Shown: positions 28,901-38,001 of the stretch, in pieces
Layout of the letters: every line of letters begins with the position of its first letter
Numbering within the stretch: position 1 is the first letter of the stretch
Assembly: GCF_022213065.1 (NCBI RefSeq)
Contig: NZ_JAKLJA010000002.1
Coordinates: forward strand, 248,001 to 312,000
From: Paraburkholderia tagetis
Lineage (GTDB): Bacteria; Pseudomonadota; Gammaproteobacteria; Burkholderiales; Burkholderiaceae
Length of the DNA stretch: 64,000 nucleotides
Direction of reading: 5' to 3'
The notes under the pieces: model-generated
Told to the model about the DNA's origin: nothing
Seen by the model: the letters and a program-made list of their open reading frames with translations, nothing else
The model's database searches: none
Made by a program: the position numbers and the translations under genes

Positions 28901-29576
28901 CCTGCGCACGCGCCATGAAAAGCTCGTGCACGGCGGCGCGGCCCGTGAGCGCCGCCGCGCTACCTTGCGGCGCGCCGGCGCTCACGTCGGCAAGCAGCGC
29001 CCGCCAGAGCGCGGCCTGCCAGCGGGCGTCGTCGGCGAGCGGCACGCGGTTGTTGCGCGCGTCGATCACCACGTCGTCGTGCGCGGCCCATGCGGCGAGC
29101 CAGTCGGCGCGATAGACCTGGTATTGGTCGAACAGATCGGCCACGCGCTGTGCAAGCTGGAAGCACTTGCGCTGCTCCTCGTCGTTCGCCATGAAGCGCT
29201 TGAGTGGCTCGTAGCCGGGCGTATCGAGCAACGCGGGCAACATGCGCATGAGACGCCAGACGAGGCGCGACTTGTCGAACGGCGAAACGGGCGGCACCGC
29301 GTCCTCGCCCAGCACGGCACGGTAGACCGCCCAAAGGAAGCGCGACGGCAGCGACATTTCGAGCGCGGCTGCAATGCCGCAGCCGCCGTCCTCGGGGTCG
29401 GCGGCGAATGCGAGCTTGAGCCATTGCGCGATGCCGTTGCTCTGCACGAGCAACATTTCCTTTTCGAGCGGTGCAATGGGGTGCTGGTTGATCCATTGGA
29501 CAATCAGGTCGCGCAGGCGCTCGGGTTCGTTGCCGTGGACGAGCATCAGCCCCGCGGGCAATTCGCGCGCGCTCAA
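25974..29576 (-). CDS. recC: Exodeoxyribonuclease V subunit gamma (RecC)
   Basis: A 1200-residue subunit that splits the duplex and, in E. coli, scans for Chi. It begins with LMLVHGNEPERLRDLIVQWI and continues through PLEKEMLLVQSNGIAQWLKLAFA, hallmark RecC segments; VPFGRSRT-like motif is seen as GMNDGDYPRSRTPLDFDLM. First gene of recC-recB-recD. About 240 bases of non-coding sequence upstream should hold the promoter. Confidence 0.96.
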   Translation of the reverse strand: MSARELPAGLMLVHGNEPERLRDLIVQWINQHPIAPLEKEMLLVQSNGIAQWLKLAFAADPEDGGCGIAAALEMSLPSRFLWAVYRAVLGEDAVPPVSPFDKSRLVWRLMRMLPALLDTPGYEPLKRFMANDEEQRKCFQLAQRVADLFDQYQVYRADWLAAWAAHDDVVIDARNNRVPLADDARWQAALWRALLADVSAGAPQGSAAALTGRAAVHELFMARAQAWQEGDARPRGLPRRLVVFGISSLPRQSLEVLAALARWSQVLLCVHNPCMHYWADIVADQDLLRARHARQRRRAGAPAVLDESQLHLHAQPLLAAWGKQGRDFIGLLDEYDSDEARETYTPHFTRIGQRIDLFDGGDADTLLQQLQDDIRDLRPLPETREHWPAVDPQVDESIRFHVAHSAQREVEILYDRLLAAFAADPALRPRDVIVMVPDIEVYTPHIQAVFGLVESDDPRYIPFSIADRAQRAFDPLIGALEMLLSLPHARVTVSDVLDLLEVPAVRARFDIDAEDVPTLRNWIDGANIRWGLHGGQRASLGLPQGEENAPNSWAFGLRRMLLGYAAGDRSGTWRGIEPYAEIGGLDAALLGPLTRLVDALDHAWRTLREPASVDVWCERLRTLMTTFFAADEGEDAYTLERLANALDTWREACGEAALTDALPLAIVAENWLGQLDGGGLAQRFFAGAVTFATLMPMRAIPFRYVCLLGMNDGDYPRSRTPLDFDLMRRDYRPGDRSRREDDRYLFLEALLSARDHLHISWVGRSVTDNTPRPPSVLVGQLRDHLKDGWRLEHDEDEAPRASHTLLDALTIEHRLQPFSPDYFPADPHHATLYTYAHEWSRPAPLADAARAGARLPAAERDEPLSVRELGEFLRDPVRSFFRLRLRVGLEMQDEASENHEPFEVDALQAWQLQGELIRAQMTAMERGDADLDTVARARLDRMHRSGDLAAGGFGEVIGEELLAPMQDLFGAYRKALARWPTLLARQYEIRLDAQFDGRALAIEDWIDDVREGEGGALGRVILDAGTLVKDNKYRGERLVAYWVAHIAAQLAAGAVTTVIVSKVGVAEFAPVAPEVARTWLLALLSACDEGGRRPLPLAVKTAFAWLRKLPADFDRASATVPAEAWDAARTVYEGAARMPGERDTNPYLRRAFPDFDALVESDEFVALATSLLLPVQRAPLASSKPERAASNVADTAGETA

Positions 29577-29814
29577 ACGCGGCCTCCGTGCGGCACACGG
29601 ACGGCATGAGCACAGTGGTCGCCATGAGCGATTGCGGAGCGCGGTGAGCGCGGACGATGCGTGAGGAATGCGGCCATGTCGCCTGGTGGTGTCTGTTGCC
29701 GATAGGAAACTGATGCACCGCGTGCGCTTTCCGATACGAAACCGGCGCGTAACCCCAGCGGTGCGGGCCGGCTCTACAAGCCAGCCCGAAGCGACATGTT
29801 ACGACATTGGCGGC

Positions 29815-30924
29815 TCAGCCGAGGCGCGTTCCCTCGGCGGGATCGAAGAAATGGAGGCGCGCCGGCGGCAGGCGCACGGCAATGCGCTCGCCGCGCGCGG
29901 GGCGCATCTCGTGCGGCAGGCGCACGACCACATCGTTGCCGCCCCAGCGGCCATGGGCAAGATTGTCCGCGCCAAGCAGCTCGCAGGTTTCGACCTCGAG
30001 CGTGGCGGTCTCGCCCGCGTCGGGCTGCGCGCCGCCATTGCCGTGCATGTGCTCGGGACGCACGCCCAGCACGCATTCGCGTCCCGGCTCCAGCACCGCG
30101 CGCAAGCCAGCGGGAAGCTGCACCAGCGGCAAGGGCAATTGCGGGCCCATGCCCGCCGTTTCGAAGCGCCGGCCGTCCGCGCTCACGCGGCCGCGCAGCA
30201 GGTTCATGGCCGGCGAGCCGATAAAGCTCGCCACGAACATCGAAGCGGGCCGGTCATAGACCTCGCTGGGCGTGCCGATCTGCTCGGCGCGCCCGCCGTT
30301 GAGCACCATCACGCGTTGCGCGAGCGTCATCGCCTCGATCTGGTCGTGCGTGACGTACAGGCTCGTCGTGCGCAGACGCGCATGCAGCCGCTGAATCTCC
30401 AGACGCATCTGCACGCGCAGCTTCGCGTCGAGATTCGAAAGCGGTTCGTCGAAGAGGAACACCGAGGGCTCGCGCACGATGGCCCGCCCCATCGCCACGC
30501 GCTGGCGCTGCCCGCCCGAAAGCTCGCGCGGCTTGCGCTCGAGCAGCGCGCCAAGCTCCAGGATCCCGGCGGCGGCCGCCACGCGCGCGTCGATCTCGCG
30601 CCGATCGAGCCCCTGCAACTTGAGGCTGTAGCCCATGTTGCGCGCCACCGTCATATGCGGATAGAGCGCGTAGTTCTGAAACACCATCGCGATGTCGCGG
30701 TCCTTCGGCTCGATGCGGTTGACCACTTTGCCGGCGATCGAAATCTCGCCCGAGGTCACGCTTTCGAGCCCCGCCACCATGCGCAGCAGCGTGGACTTTC
30801 CGCACCCGGACGGCCCCACCAGCACCATGAATTCGCCGTCCGCCACCTCCACGTCGATGCCGTGCAGCACCCGCTGCGCCCCATCGTACGATTTCATCAC
30901 GCCCCGCATGCTCAATGCCGCCAT
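29815..30924 (-). CDS. ugpC: ABC transporter ATP-binding protein, sn-glycerol-3-phosphate type (UgpC)
   Basis: A 369-residue ATPase of the CUT1/MalK group. Walker [10 protein letters not shown], signature [19 protein letters not shown], Walker [17 protein letters not shown] and H-loop [13 protein letters not shown] are all intact; the last 130 residues form the regulatory OB-fold region. A GGGAG site precedes the ATG. It lies downstream of ugpE and ugpA in one transcript; this context and the order A-E-C give the Ugp assignment rather than a sugar transporter, though a related polyol cannot be excluded. Confidence 0.88.
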   Translation of the reverse strand: MAALSMRGVMKSYDGAQRVLHGIDVEVADGEFMVLVGPSGCGKSTLLRMVAGLESVTSGEISIAGKVVNRIEPKDRDIAMVFQNYALYPHMTVARNMGYSLKLQGLDRREIDARVAAAAGILELGALLERKPRELSGGQRQRVAMGRAIVREPSVFLFDEPLSNLDAKLRVQMRLEIQRLHARLRTTSLYVTHDQIEAMTLAQRVMVLNGGRAEQIGTPSEVYDRPASMFVASFIGSPAMNLLRGRVSADGRRFETAGMGPQLPLPLVQLPAGLRAVLEPGRECVLGVRPEHMHGNGGAQPDAGETATLEVETCELLGADNLAHGRWGGNDVVVRLPHEMRPARGERIAVRLPPARLHFFDPAEGTRLG

Positions 30925-31021
30925 GCCGTCTCCCGCTGTTTTGTCCGTTGCTTCATTTGCAGCCTCTTTTACCGCTTCGTTCGTCGTTTCGCATTCCGCA
31001 CGCTACGCTCGCTGTCACGCG

Positions 31022-31867
31022 TCACTTCTCCACGTCCACGAGCCCGCGCACGAACCAGCGCTGCATCGCGAGCACCACCACCAGCGGCGGCAGCATCGCG
31101 ATCATCGTCGCGCACATCACGAGATGCCATTGCGTGGCCGCATCGCCGCTCGCAATCATGCTTTTGATGCCGACGACCGAAGTGGTCATGGACGCCGTGC
31201 TCGACATGAGGATCGGCCACAGATACTGATTCCAGCCGTAAATAAACGTGATGACGAAAAGCGATGCGATATTCGTCTTCGAAAGCGGCAGGACCACGTC
31301 CCAGAAGAAGCGCAGCGGTCCCGCGCCGTCGATGCGCGCCGCCTCGATCAATTCGTTGGGCAGCGTGAGGAAGAACTGGCGAAAGAGAAACGTCGCGGTG
31401 GCCGAGGCAATCAGCGGCAACGTGAGGCCCGCATAGGTGTTGGTGAGATGGAGCGTGGCCGCGACCTGCACCGTGGGGAAGATGCGCACTTCCACGGGCA
31501 GCATGAGCGTCACGAAGATCAGCCAGAACGACAGGCGCCTGAATGGAAAGCGGAAAAACACGATCGCATAGGCGGAAATAATGGAGATGGCGATCTTGCC
31601 CACCGAGATCACCAGCGCCGTGATGACGCTGTTGAGCAGCATCTTGCCAAAGGGGCTCGCGGCATTGCCCGTGCCCACGTTCCAGATCGTTGCCACGTTC
31701 GCGAGCAGATGCGTGCTGGGCACGAGCGAAAGCGGCACCGAGAATACCTGCTGCGCGTTCATCGTCGCCGCGCAGAACGCGACATAGACGGGAAACGCCA
31801 CGACAGCCACGCCGAGCAGCAGCATCGCGTGACAGAAGAGGTTGAAGTATTTGCGGTTCTCGATCAT
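31022..31867 (-). CDS. ugpE: sn-glycerol-3-phosphate ABC permease UgpE
   Basis: A 281-residue inner-membrane permease with six predicted helices and the EAA loop [23 protein letters not shown]. The N-terminus [31 protein letters not shown] and the ATMNAQQV motif are typical of UgpE. It starts 13 bases after ugpA ends. Confidence 0.9.
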   Translation of the reverse strand: MIENRKYFNLFCHAMLLLGVAVVAFPVYVAFCAATMNAQQVFSVPLSLVPSTHLLANVATIWNVGTGNAASPFGKMLLNSVITALVISVGKIAISIISAYAIVFFRFPFRRLSFWLIFVTLMLPVEVRIFPTVQVAATLHLTNTYAGLTLPLIASATATFLFRQFFLTLPNELIEAARIDGAGPLRFFWDVVLPLSKTNIASLFVITFIYGWNQYLWPILMSSTASMTTSVVGIKSMIASGDAATQWHLVMCATMIAMLPPLVVVLAMQRWFVRGLVDVEK

Positions 31868-31880
31868 TGGTGAGCAACCC

Positions 31881-32762
31881 TTAATACTGGACCCGCCGTT
31901 CGATGAAGCGGAACTGGAAGATCGTGAGCGCCGTGACGAGCAGCATCAGCACCACGGACTGCGCGCCCGAACTGCCGATATCGAGCCCGCGAAAACCTTC
32001 GTCGAAAATCTTGTAGACGAGCGTGCGCGTCGCCTGTCCCGGGCCGCCGCCAGTTGCCGCATCGATCACCGGGAAGGTGTCGAACAGCGCATAGACCACG
32101 TTCACGACGAGCAGAAAGAAACTGGTGGGCGAAAGCAGCGGCAAGGCAATGCCGAAGAAGCGCCGCACCGGCCCCGCTCCGTCGATGGCCGCGGCCTCGA
32201 AGAGCGACTGCGGAATGGCCTGTAGCCCCGCATAAAAGAACAGAAAGTTGTAGCTGATCTGCTGCCACACGGACGCAATCACCACGAGCGTCATGGCCTG
32301 GCCCGGATTGAGCGCGTGATTCCATACCACGTGCACGCGCGCGAGCGCGTAAGTCACGAGGCCGATACTCGGATTGAAGAGAAAGCCCCAGAGCACCGCC
32401 GCGATGACCGGCGCCACCGCATACGGCCAGATCAGGAAGGTCTGGTAAAAGCGCTTGCCGCGCGTGACATGATGCGCCATGGCGGCGAGCGCAAGCGAGA
32501 GCACCAGCCCGCACACGGTCACGAGCGCGGCGAACACCACCGTCGTCTTGATGGAGTCCAGATACAGCGGGTCTTTGAAGAGATGCGCGAAATTCGCGAG
32601 ACCGACGAATTCGGAGGAGGTGCCGAAGGCGTCCTCGGCCTGCGTGGATTGCAGAAGCGCGACGCCCGCAGGCCAGAGAAAGAAGACGGCCGTGACCGCG
32701 AGTTGTGGGCCGACCAGCAGATAAGGCAGCAGGCTCGCGCCGAAACGGGAGCGTTGTTCCAT
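31881..32762 (-). CDS. ugpA: sn-glycerol-3-phosphate ABC permease UgpA
   Basis: A 293-residue inner-membrane permease, six helices, EAA loop [24 protein letters not shown]. An in-frame ATG eight codons upstream exists, but AGGAG lies 9 bases before the ATG at 32762, which was chosen. It is the first ugp gene here: no periplasmic binding protein (ugpB) precedes it. Confidence 0.9.
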   Translation of the reverse strand: MEQRSRFGASLLPYLLVGPQLAVTAVFFLWPAGVALLQSTQAEDAFGTSSEFVGLANFAHLFKDPLYLDSIKTTVVFAALVTVCGLVLSLALAAMAHHVTRGKRFYQTFLIWPYAVAPVIAAVLWGFLFNPSIGLVTYALARVHVVWNHALNPGQAMTLVVIASVWQQISYNFLFFYAGLQAIPQSLFEAAAIDGAGPVRRFFGIALPLLSPTSFFLLVVNVVYALFDTFPVIDAATGGGPGQATRTLVYKIFDEGFRGLDIGSSGAQSVVLMLLVTALTIFQFRFIERRVQY

Positions 32763-32876
32763 CGCGTCGATCTCCTCGATATGCATCGCTACATAGGCGC
32801 GCCTGCATTTTATCCGAGAGTCACGACGCGCCTCCTCATGCTGCTCGCGAGCACGAACGGCCCGCGCGCTCGCGCG

Positions 32877-34118
32877 TTACGCCAGCGCCGCGGCCGCGAA
32901 TTTGCCGAGGTCCGTGCCCGGATCGCGCAGTGCGGCCGTATCGAGCCGCTTGCCCGAGCCCACGAGCTTCTTGCCGAACAGGAAATCGGGCATCGAGCTC
33001 ACCGCGTCGACCGCCAGCAGCGCACCGTCTTTCAGGTAGTAAACGGCAAAGCGGCGCGCGGCCGGGTCGCCGCGCACGACCGTCTCGTCGTAGCCCTGGT
33101 GCAGGCCCACCGTTTGCAGTTTGAGATCGTATTGATCGGACCAGAACCACGGCGCGTCGCACGCGGGCCGCGCCTTGCCGACGATGGCCGAAGCGGAGAG
33201 CTTCGCCTGCTCGACCGCGTTGTGCACGCTCTCGAGACGCCCCGTGCGGCTGTAGTGCGCAAGCGGCCGGCTCGCGCAGTCGCCAATGGCGAATACGTCG
33301 GGGTCGGACGTGCGAGCGTCCTCATCGACCTGAATGCCGTTGGCGCAGGCGATGCCCGCGTCCTGCGCGAGCGCGACATTCGGCGTGATGCCGATGCCGA
33401 TCAGCGCGAGCGTGGCCGGCACGATCTCTCCGTCCGCGAGTTTTACGCCCGTGAGCTTGCCGTGCTCGCCCACGAACGCCTCGATCTTCGCGTTCAGACG
33501 CAGATCGACGCCTTGCGCGCGATGTTCGTTCTCGTAGAACGAGGAAACCGTCTCGCCGGTCACGCGCCCCAGCACGCGCGGCGCGGCCTCCAGCACCGTC
33601 ACCTCGTGTCCCAACTGGCGGGCGGCGGCGGCGGCCTCCAGGCCGATATAACCGGCGCCGATCACCACGATCCGCTCGCCGGGCTTCACGCGCTCGCGCA
33701 GCACGTCGGCGTCGGCGAGCGAGCGCAGCGCCATGATGCCCGTGAGCTCGTGCCCCGGCAGGGTCAGCGCGCGCGGCGTCGAGCCGGTCGCAAGAATGAG
33801 TTTGCTGTAGTGCAGCGTGGTCCCGTCGCTGAGCGCGAGCGTGTGGCTCGCGCAGTCGAGCGACTGGGCACTCGCGCCGAGCTTCAGCTCGATGCGCTGA
33901 TCGTCGTAAAACTGGCGCGGCTTGAGCCAGAGCCGCTCGAGTTCCTGCTCGCCCTTCAGGTAGGTCTTGCTCAGCGGCGGCCGATGATACGGCGGCACCG
34001 GCTCTTCGCCCACCAGCACGACGCGCCCCTCGTAACCATACTGCCGCAGCAGCGCCGCCGCGTTGCCGCCCGCGTGCCCTGCCCCGACGATCACTACCGT
34101 ATTGCCTGCTTCCTGCAT
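32877..34118 (-). CDS. FAD-dependent NAD(P)H reductase, rhodocoxin/putidaredoxin-reductase type
   Basis: A 413-residue flavoprotein that passes electrons from NAD(P)H to a ferredoxin or similar carrier. The FAD-binding motif is VVIVGAGHAGGNAAALLRQYG, the NAD motif VVIGAGYIGLEAAAAARQLGHEVTVLE, and the second FAD contact DVFAIGDCA. The C-terminal reductase domain is complete. A GGGAG site precedes the start. It lies 114 bases upstream of ugpA on the same strand, the place where ugpB is usually found. No ferredoxin or oxygenase partner is in the window, so the role is unknown. Confidence 0.88.
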   Translation of the reverse strand: MQEAGNTVVIVGAGHAGGNAAALLRQYGYEGRVVLVGEEPVPPYHRPPLSKTYLKGEQELERLWLKPRQFYDDQRIELKLGASAQSLDCASHTLALSDGTTLHYSKLILATGSTPRALTLPGHELTGIMALRSLADADVLRERVKPGERIVVIGAGYIGLEAAAAARQLGHEVTVLEAAPRVLGRVTGETVSSFYENEHRAQGVDLRLNAKIEAFVGEHGKLTGVKLADGEIVPATLALIGIGITPNVALAQDAGIACANGIQVDEDARTSDPDVFAIGDCASRPLAHYSRTGRLESVHNAVEQAKLSASAIVGKARPACDAPWFWSDQYDLKLQTVGLHQGYDETVVRGDPAARRFAVYYLKDGALLAVDAVSSMPDFLFGKKLVGSGKRLDTAALRDPGTDLGKFAAAALA

Positions 34119-34311
34119 GTCCGCTCCCGTTTATTGATTCGCCGCGCGCATGGGCCATGGTCATTGAGCACGGCGCCTTGCCAATCTGGGCCGGCGCGCA
34201 CGGCCTGCGCGCCGGGACCGAAATCATCTCACGTCCGCGCGGCGAACGGCAAAGCCCTGTTTGCGTGTACAGCACCGGCACGCAGCACAGCCACGCGACC
34301 CAGCCACGCAA

Positions 34312-35253
34312 TCAATCGAGCGCGTGGTCGTTCGGCGCCGCGTAAAGCGCGCGCAGCGTCTCGCTCATCGGAAAGCTGAAATTCACGCCTCTCGGCGGCA
34401 CCGGCTGGTTGAACCACTTCGTATAGAGCGCATCGATCTCGCCGCTTTTCATGAGTGCGCTCATCGTATCGTTCACGAGCTGCCGGAAAGCCGGATCGCC
34501 GTTGCGCAACATGAATGCATAGGCCTCCCAGGATTGCGGCGTGCCGACGACCACCCAGTCCGATGGATGCGCAGTCAACGAACGCGTGCCCGAGAGCAGC
34601 ACATCGTCCATCATGTACGCGACCGCGCGGCCCGATTCGAGTATCGCGCGCCCCTGCCGATAATCCTTCGCGCTGATCACCTGCATGTTCATCTGCTTCT
34701 CGAGATTCATGCGGCGCAGGATGCGCTCGGACGTGGTGCCCTGATTGGTGAGCACGGTCTTGCCCACGAGATCCTTGAAATCGTGGATGCCCGAATCCTT
34801 GCGCGTGAGAAGCCGCGTGCTGGCGACAAAGAACGTATCGGAAAACGTCACCTGGCTGTGGCGCGCCTGGAGATTGGTGGTGACGCCGCATTCGAGATCG
34901 ACGGTGCCGTTCTGCACGAGCGGAATGCGGTTTTGTGAAGTCACGGGAATGAAGCGCACCTGCAGATTCGCGCGTTGCGTTTTCGCCTTTACGGCATCGA
35001 TGACACGATTGCAGATGTCCTGCGAAAAGCCGATCACGTTGCCGTTCGCATCCACATACGAAAACGGCACGGAAGTCTCGCGATAGCCGATTGCAATCAT
35101 GTTCGCGGCCCGGACCTTTTCGAGCGTGGGTTGTGCCACCTGTGCGCACGCCGGTTGCGCCAGCAACAACGGCAGCGCGAGCATTGCCGCTCCGCCCAGA
35201 CCGGTGTACGACGCCGAACACCGCAACTTCGCCATACGCTTGAGCCGGTTCAT
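34312..35253 (-). CDS. Amino-acid ABC transporter substrate-binding protein (GltI-like)
   Basis: A 313-residue periplasmic binding protein of family 3. A signal peptide (to about residue 38, ending LLLAQPACAQ) is followed by LEKVRAANMIAIGYRETSVPFSYVDANGNVIGFSQDICNRVIDAVK; the ligand arginine region LECGVTTNLQARHSQVTFSDTFFV resembles GltI for glutamate/aspartate. The start at 35253 has a GGGGGAG site 7 bases upstream. No permease or ATPase genes are adjacent, so it is an orphan subunit in this window. Confidence 0.88.
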   Translation of the reverse strand: MNRLKRMAKLRCSASYTGLGGAAMLALPLLLAQPACAQVAQPTLEKVRAANMIAIGYRETSVPFSYVDANGNVIGFSQDICNRVIDAVKAKTQRANLQVRFIPVTSQNRIPLVQNGTVDLECGVTTNLQARHSQVTFSDTFFVASTRLLTRKDSGIHDFKDLVGKTVLTNQGTTSERILRRMNLEKQMNMQVISAKDYRQGRAILESGRAVAYMMDDVLLSGTRSLTAHPSDWVVVGTPQSWEAYAFMLRNGDPAFRQLVNDTMSALMKSGEIDALYTKWFNQPVPPRGVNFSFPMSETLRALYAAPNDHALD

Positions 35254-35403
35254 GACTCGCTCCCCCATCCCCGATATTCGTTTCGATTCGTAAAGTGACG
35301 CATGATGTGCAACGCGCCCGTTCAGCCTGACTCACAGCGCGCGCCACCCAATAAAATGCTAACTCGCGATGTTAGCTCGCGAATGCCGCCACGCGAAATC
35401 CGA

Positions 35404-35550
35404 GCAAAAAAAAGCAGCGGACAAATCCGCTGCTTTCGCATAGCGGGTGCCTCGCACGCATGCTCAGCGCCACGCATGTTGGGCAGATAGAACAGCGTGA
35501 TCACGCCGAGCACGAACGAAGGCAGCAAACCCGCGCCAGGCATGCAAGGC
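35404..35550 (-). ncRNA. Candidate small RNA or very short mRNA (about 145 nt)
   Basis: On the minus strand a consensus TTGACA (35585-35580), 18-base spacer and TACGAT (35561-35556) are followed about 150 bases later by a textbook terminator (perfect 11-bp stem, T8 tail). No minus-strand gene ends here: the neighbours are an upstream-divergent plus-strand gene and a minus-strand gene that starts at 35253. A frame from ATG 35543 would give a peptide with one hydrophobic segment (PSFVLGVITLFYLP), but it reads through the terminator, so a regulatory RNA is at least as likely. Confidence 0.4.
35406..35436 (-). terminator. Strong intrinsic terminator on the minus strand
   Basis: Stem AAAGCAGCGGA (35411-35421) with TCCGCTGCTTT (35426-35436), loop CAAA, and eight A (35406-35413) that become the T-tract on the minus strand. 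It ends the candidate small transcript. Confidence 0.8.
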
Positions 35551-35555
35551 GCATA

Positions 35556-35585
35556 ATCGTAGCGGCGCGCAATCGGCACTGTCAA
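35556..35585 (-). promoter_or_regulatory. Predicted sigma-70 promoter of the candidate small transcript
   Basis: TTGACA with an 18-base spacer and TACGAT, minus strand. A short dyad (CTTATGTAAG on the plus strand, 35587-35596) touches the upstream edge of the -35 box and could be an operator half-site. Confidence 0.45.
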
Positions 35586-35684
35586 CCTTATGTAAGCATG
35601 GGCAATCTGCAGTCGCGCCCGGCACCGGACTAGAATCATCAGTCGAGTTTCGTATCGGACACATCGCATGGAGGAGCGCACGCC

Positions 35685-36209
35685 ATGACTCATGCCGCCC
35701 CGCCTCGTCGCCCGCGCGTCTATCTCGCCGGCTTCGACGTATTTCGCCCCGACGCGCTGGCATACGGCACACACCTCGTCGCCCTGTGCAGCGAATTCGG
35801 CTTCGAAGGGCTTTATCCGCTGGACGTACACGTGCCCCCGGACCTCGACGGTCCGCGCCAGGCGGCGTGGATTTACCGCGCCAATATCGACACCCTCCGC
35901 GGCGCGGACATGGTGATGGCAAACGTCAACGATTTTCGCGGCCCGGGCGAGCCCGACTCGGGCACGGCATTCGAGATCGGCTTTGCCGTCGCGCTCGGCA
36001 AGGAAGTCTGGGCTTATACGGCCGACACCGGCACGCTGATCGAGCGCGTGCCGTCGCAACCCGGCGCGCAGGGCCGGCTATGCGAGCGCGGCTTTCTCGT
36101 GGAGGATTTCGGCCTGTCGAAAAACCTCATGATCGCGTGTGCCGCGCGCATCGTGCAGGGCGATGCGCGCGCGTGCCTCGCCGCCATGGCGCGGGGGAGC
36201 CGGGACTAG
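35685..36209 (+). CDS. Nucleoside 2-deoxyribosyltransferase
   Basis: A 174-residue cytoplasmic enzyme that exchanges or removes the base of 2'-deoxynucleosides. Family motifs: VYLAGFDVFRPDA at the N-terminus, ADMVMANVNDFRGPGEPDSGTAFEIGFAVALGKEVWAYT in the middle, where the Glu of GTAFE is the expected nucleophile. GGAGG precedes the ATG. It stands alone; a 7-bp repeat lies just after the stop. Confidence 0.9.
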   Translation: MTHAAPPRRPRVYLAGFDVFRPDALAYGTHLVALCSEFGFEGLYPLDVHVPPDLDGPRQAAWIYRANIDTLRGADMVMANVNDFRGPGEPDSGTAFEIGFAVALGKEVWAYTADTGTLIERVPSQPGAQGRLCERGFLVEDFGLSKNLMIACAARIVQGDARACLAAMARGSRD

Positions 36210-36215
36210 CCGCGC

Positions 36216-36243
36216 CGCCCGTCGCCCGTCGCCCGCCGCCCGT
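36216..36243. repeat. 7-bp tandem repeat (4 units)
   Basis: Four units of CGCCCGT (third with one change) between the deoxyribosyltransferase stop and the convergent S10 peptidase end. Confidence 0.7.
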
Positions 36244-36301
36244 CGCACTACACACTGCGCCGCGCCGCGGCACACACGGCACGGCCGGAGGCACGGCGCC
36301 C

Positions 36302-37960
36302 TCAGTGGTGCATCGCGCTCATCGTGCTCATGCGCTGCAGCGCGCGGATGCGCGCGACCGCCGGCTGGTCCGCCACCACGTTCTGGTAGAGCTTCGCGAG
36401 ATCGGCCTTGAGCGCCGTGCGCGAAGCGCCGTCGAGATACACCATGTGTCCCGACGGGTAAAAGCGCGCGCTCAGGTTATTGCGCACCTTCTGGTCGACG
36501 AGCGGCATCTTTTGCAGATCGATCACGGTCTGGTAGAACGGCGTGACGAAATCGTAGTAGCCGTTCGCGGAGAGCACGCGCAAATCCGGATTCAGCGCCA
36601 TCACCGCAGCGAGGTCGCCGGCCGTATAGAGCACGATGTTGCCCTGCGCATCGACGCCCTTTTGCGCGCCCGTCGGGTCGATGTGACCAAAGTTCCAGTT
36701 CTTGAACGCCTGGTCGTTGAGGTCCGTGAACGACGAGTTGCTGCGGAACTTGAGCTGCTCGTTCAGGTAGCTGTTCCACATGGCCGTGTACACCCCGCTC
36801 ACCGCCGTCATGGTGGGGTCGTTGCCGCCCGAATTCGGGTCGATGTTGCCCGCAATGCCCGTGTCGATCGCGGTTACGCGGCCGTCGTACGCCCCAAGCG
36901 CCACGCCCTTGTCCTTGAGCAGCGTCGTGAGAAACAGCGAGTTGCCGCGGCTGTCATAGGCGGCGATGTCGAGATTCCAGGACTCGAGCGTTTGTGTGTC
37001 GATGCCCGTGAATTGCGAAAGTTTCTTGAGCGTAGCGGGAATCGCCGGATTTTTCGGATCGGGGAATTTTTCCAGCGCCACCCGGTAGTCCGTGCGCGCG
37101 AACTGCGCCACCTGGGCCACGAACGTCTGCAGGTCCCTGGGCGCCGCGCCCAGGCGCTTGTGATACCACGCGTCGGCCGCCGCCGTGGGCAGCGCGCCAA
37201 CCGGATTGCCGCTTTGCGTGTAGTCGAGAATCGAAGACTGCAAGGTGATGCCGTTCAGGTCCACGCCGTCTTCGTGAAGGCGATACGCGAGCACGCAACT
37301 GCGCGCCGTGCCATACGATTCTCCGAAAAGAAACTTGGGGGAATTCCAGCGGTCGTTGGCGCTCAGGTAGCGCTTGATGAACTGCTTGAGCGAGTCCGCG
37401 TCCTGGTCCACGCCCCAGAAGTCGCGATTGTGATGCGGCGCGATGGCCGCCGAATAGCCCGTCCCCACCGGATTGACGAAAACCAGGTCGCTCTTGTCGA
37501 GCAGGCTGTCCGGGTTGTCTTCGAGCGTATACGGCGCGGGCGGCGTGAAGCCCGGCATGGAGGTCTTGATGCGCTTGGGGGCGAACGAACCGAGCAGCAC
37601 GAACACCGAGGAAGAACCCGGGCCGCCGTTGTAGAAGAACGTGACGGGACGCTCCTGAGCCTGCACGCCGTCCTTCGTGAACGCCACGTAGAAGATCTTG
37701 GCATTCGGCTGCGAGCTGCTCGGATCCACCGTGACGAGATGGCCCGCGGTCGCGGTATAGGTAATCGCCTCGCCGCCGATCTGGATTGCATGGTGCGTGA
37801 TCGCGGCATTCTCGGTCATGTCGGTCACGAAATCGTCGGGACCGTTGCCGTAGGCGGTGGGATCGAAGCACGGCTGGTCGTTCGGGCTGAGGTGCTTGCC
37901 GTTGCCGCCGCCGCTTTTACCACCGCTTTTACCGCCGTTGGATTGAGCCTCGTCGTTCAT
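36302..37960 (-). CDS. Serine carboxypeptidase, family S10
   Basis: A 552-residue alpha/beta-hydrolase carboxypeptidase, a family usually active at acid pH. The triad is S215 (FGESYGTA), D470 (NGYYDFVTP) and H505 (YPSGHMVYLD); the oxyanion and binding motif VTFFYNGGPGSSSVFVLLG is complete. The start at 37960 has AGGAG at good spacing. The N-terminus (MNDEAQSNGGKSGGKSGGG) is a low-complexity Gly/Ser/Lys stretch with no signal peptide, so export by the Sec route is not evident. It follows the S53 peptidase by 41 bases, probably one operon. Confidence 0.92.
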   Translation of the reverse strand: MNDEAQSNGGKSGGKSGGGNGKHLSPNDQPCFDPTAYGNGPDDFVTDMTENAAITHHAIQIGGEAITYTATAGHLVTVDPSSSQPNAKIFYVAFTKDGVQAQERPVTFFYNGGPGSSSVFVLLGSFAPKRIKTSMPGFTPPAPYTLEDNPDSLLDKSDLVFVNPVGTGYSAAIAPHHNRDFWGVDQDADSLKQFIKRYLSANDRWNSPKFLFGESYGTARSCVLAYRLHEDGVDLNGITLQSSILDYTQSGNPVGALPTAAADAWYHKRLGAAPRDLQTFVAQVAQFARTDYRVALEKFPDPKNPAIPATLKKLSQFTGIDTQTLESWNLDIAAYDSRGNSLFLTTLLKDKGVALGAYDGRVTAIDTGIAGNIDPNSGGNDPTMTAVSGVYTAMWNSYLNEQLKFRSNSSFTDLNDQAFKNWNFGHIDPTGAQKGVDAQGNIVLYTAGDLAAVMALNPDLRVLSANGYYDFVTPFYQTVIDLQKMPLVDQKVRNNLSARFYPSGHMVYLDGASRTALKADLAKLYQNVVADQPAVARIRALQRMSTMSAMHH

Positions 37961-38001
37961 ATCGTCTCCTTGCTCAAGGTGCCGTGCGCTGGCTCCCGAT
38001 G

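Noticed and set aside
29763..29790. Imperfect hairpin downstream of the ugpC stop as a terminator
   Set aside because: One mismatch in a 10-bp stem and no T-run on the minus strand; too weak to list as a feature.
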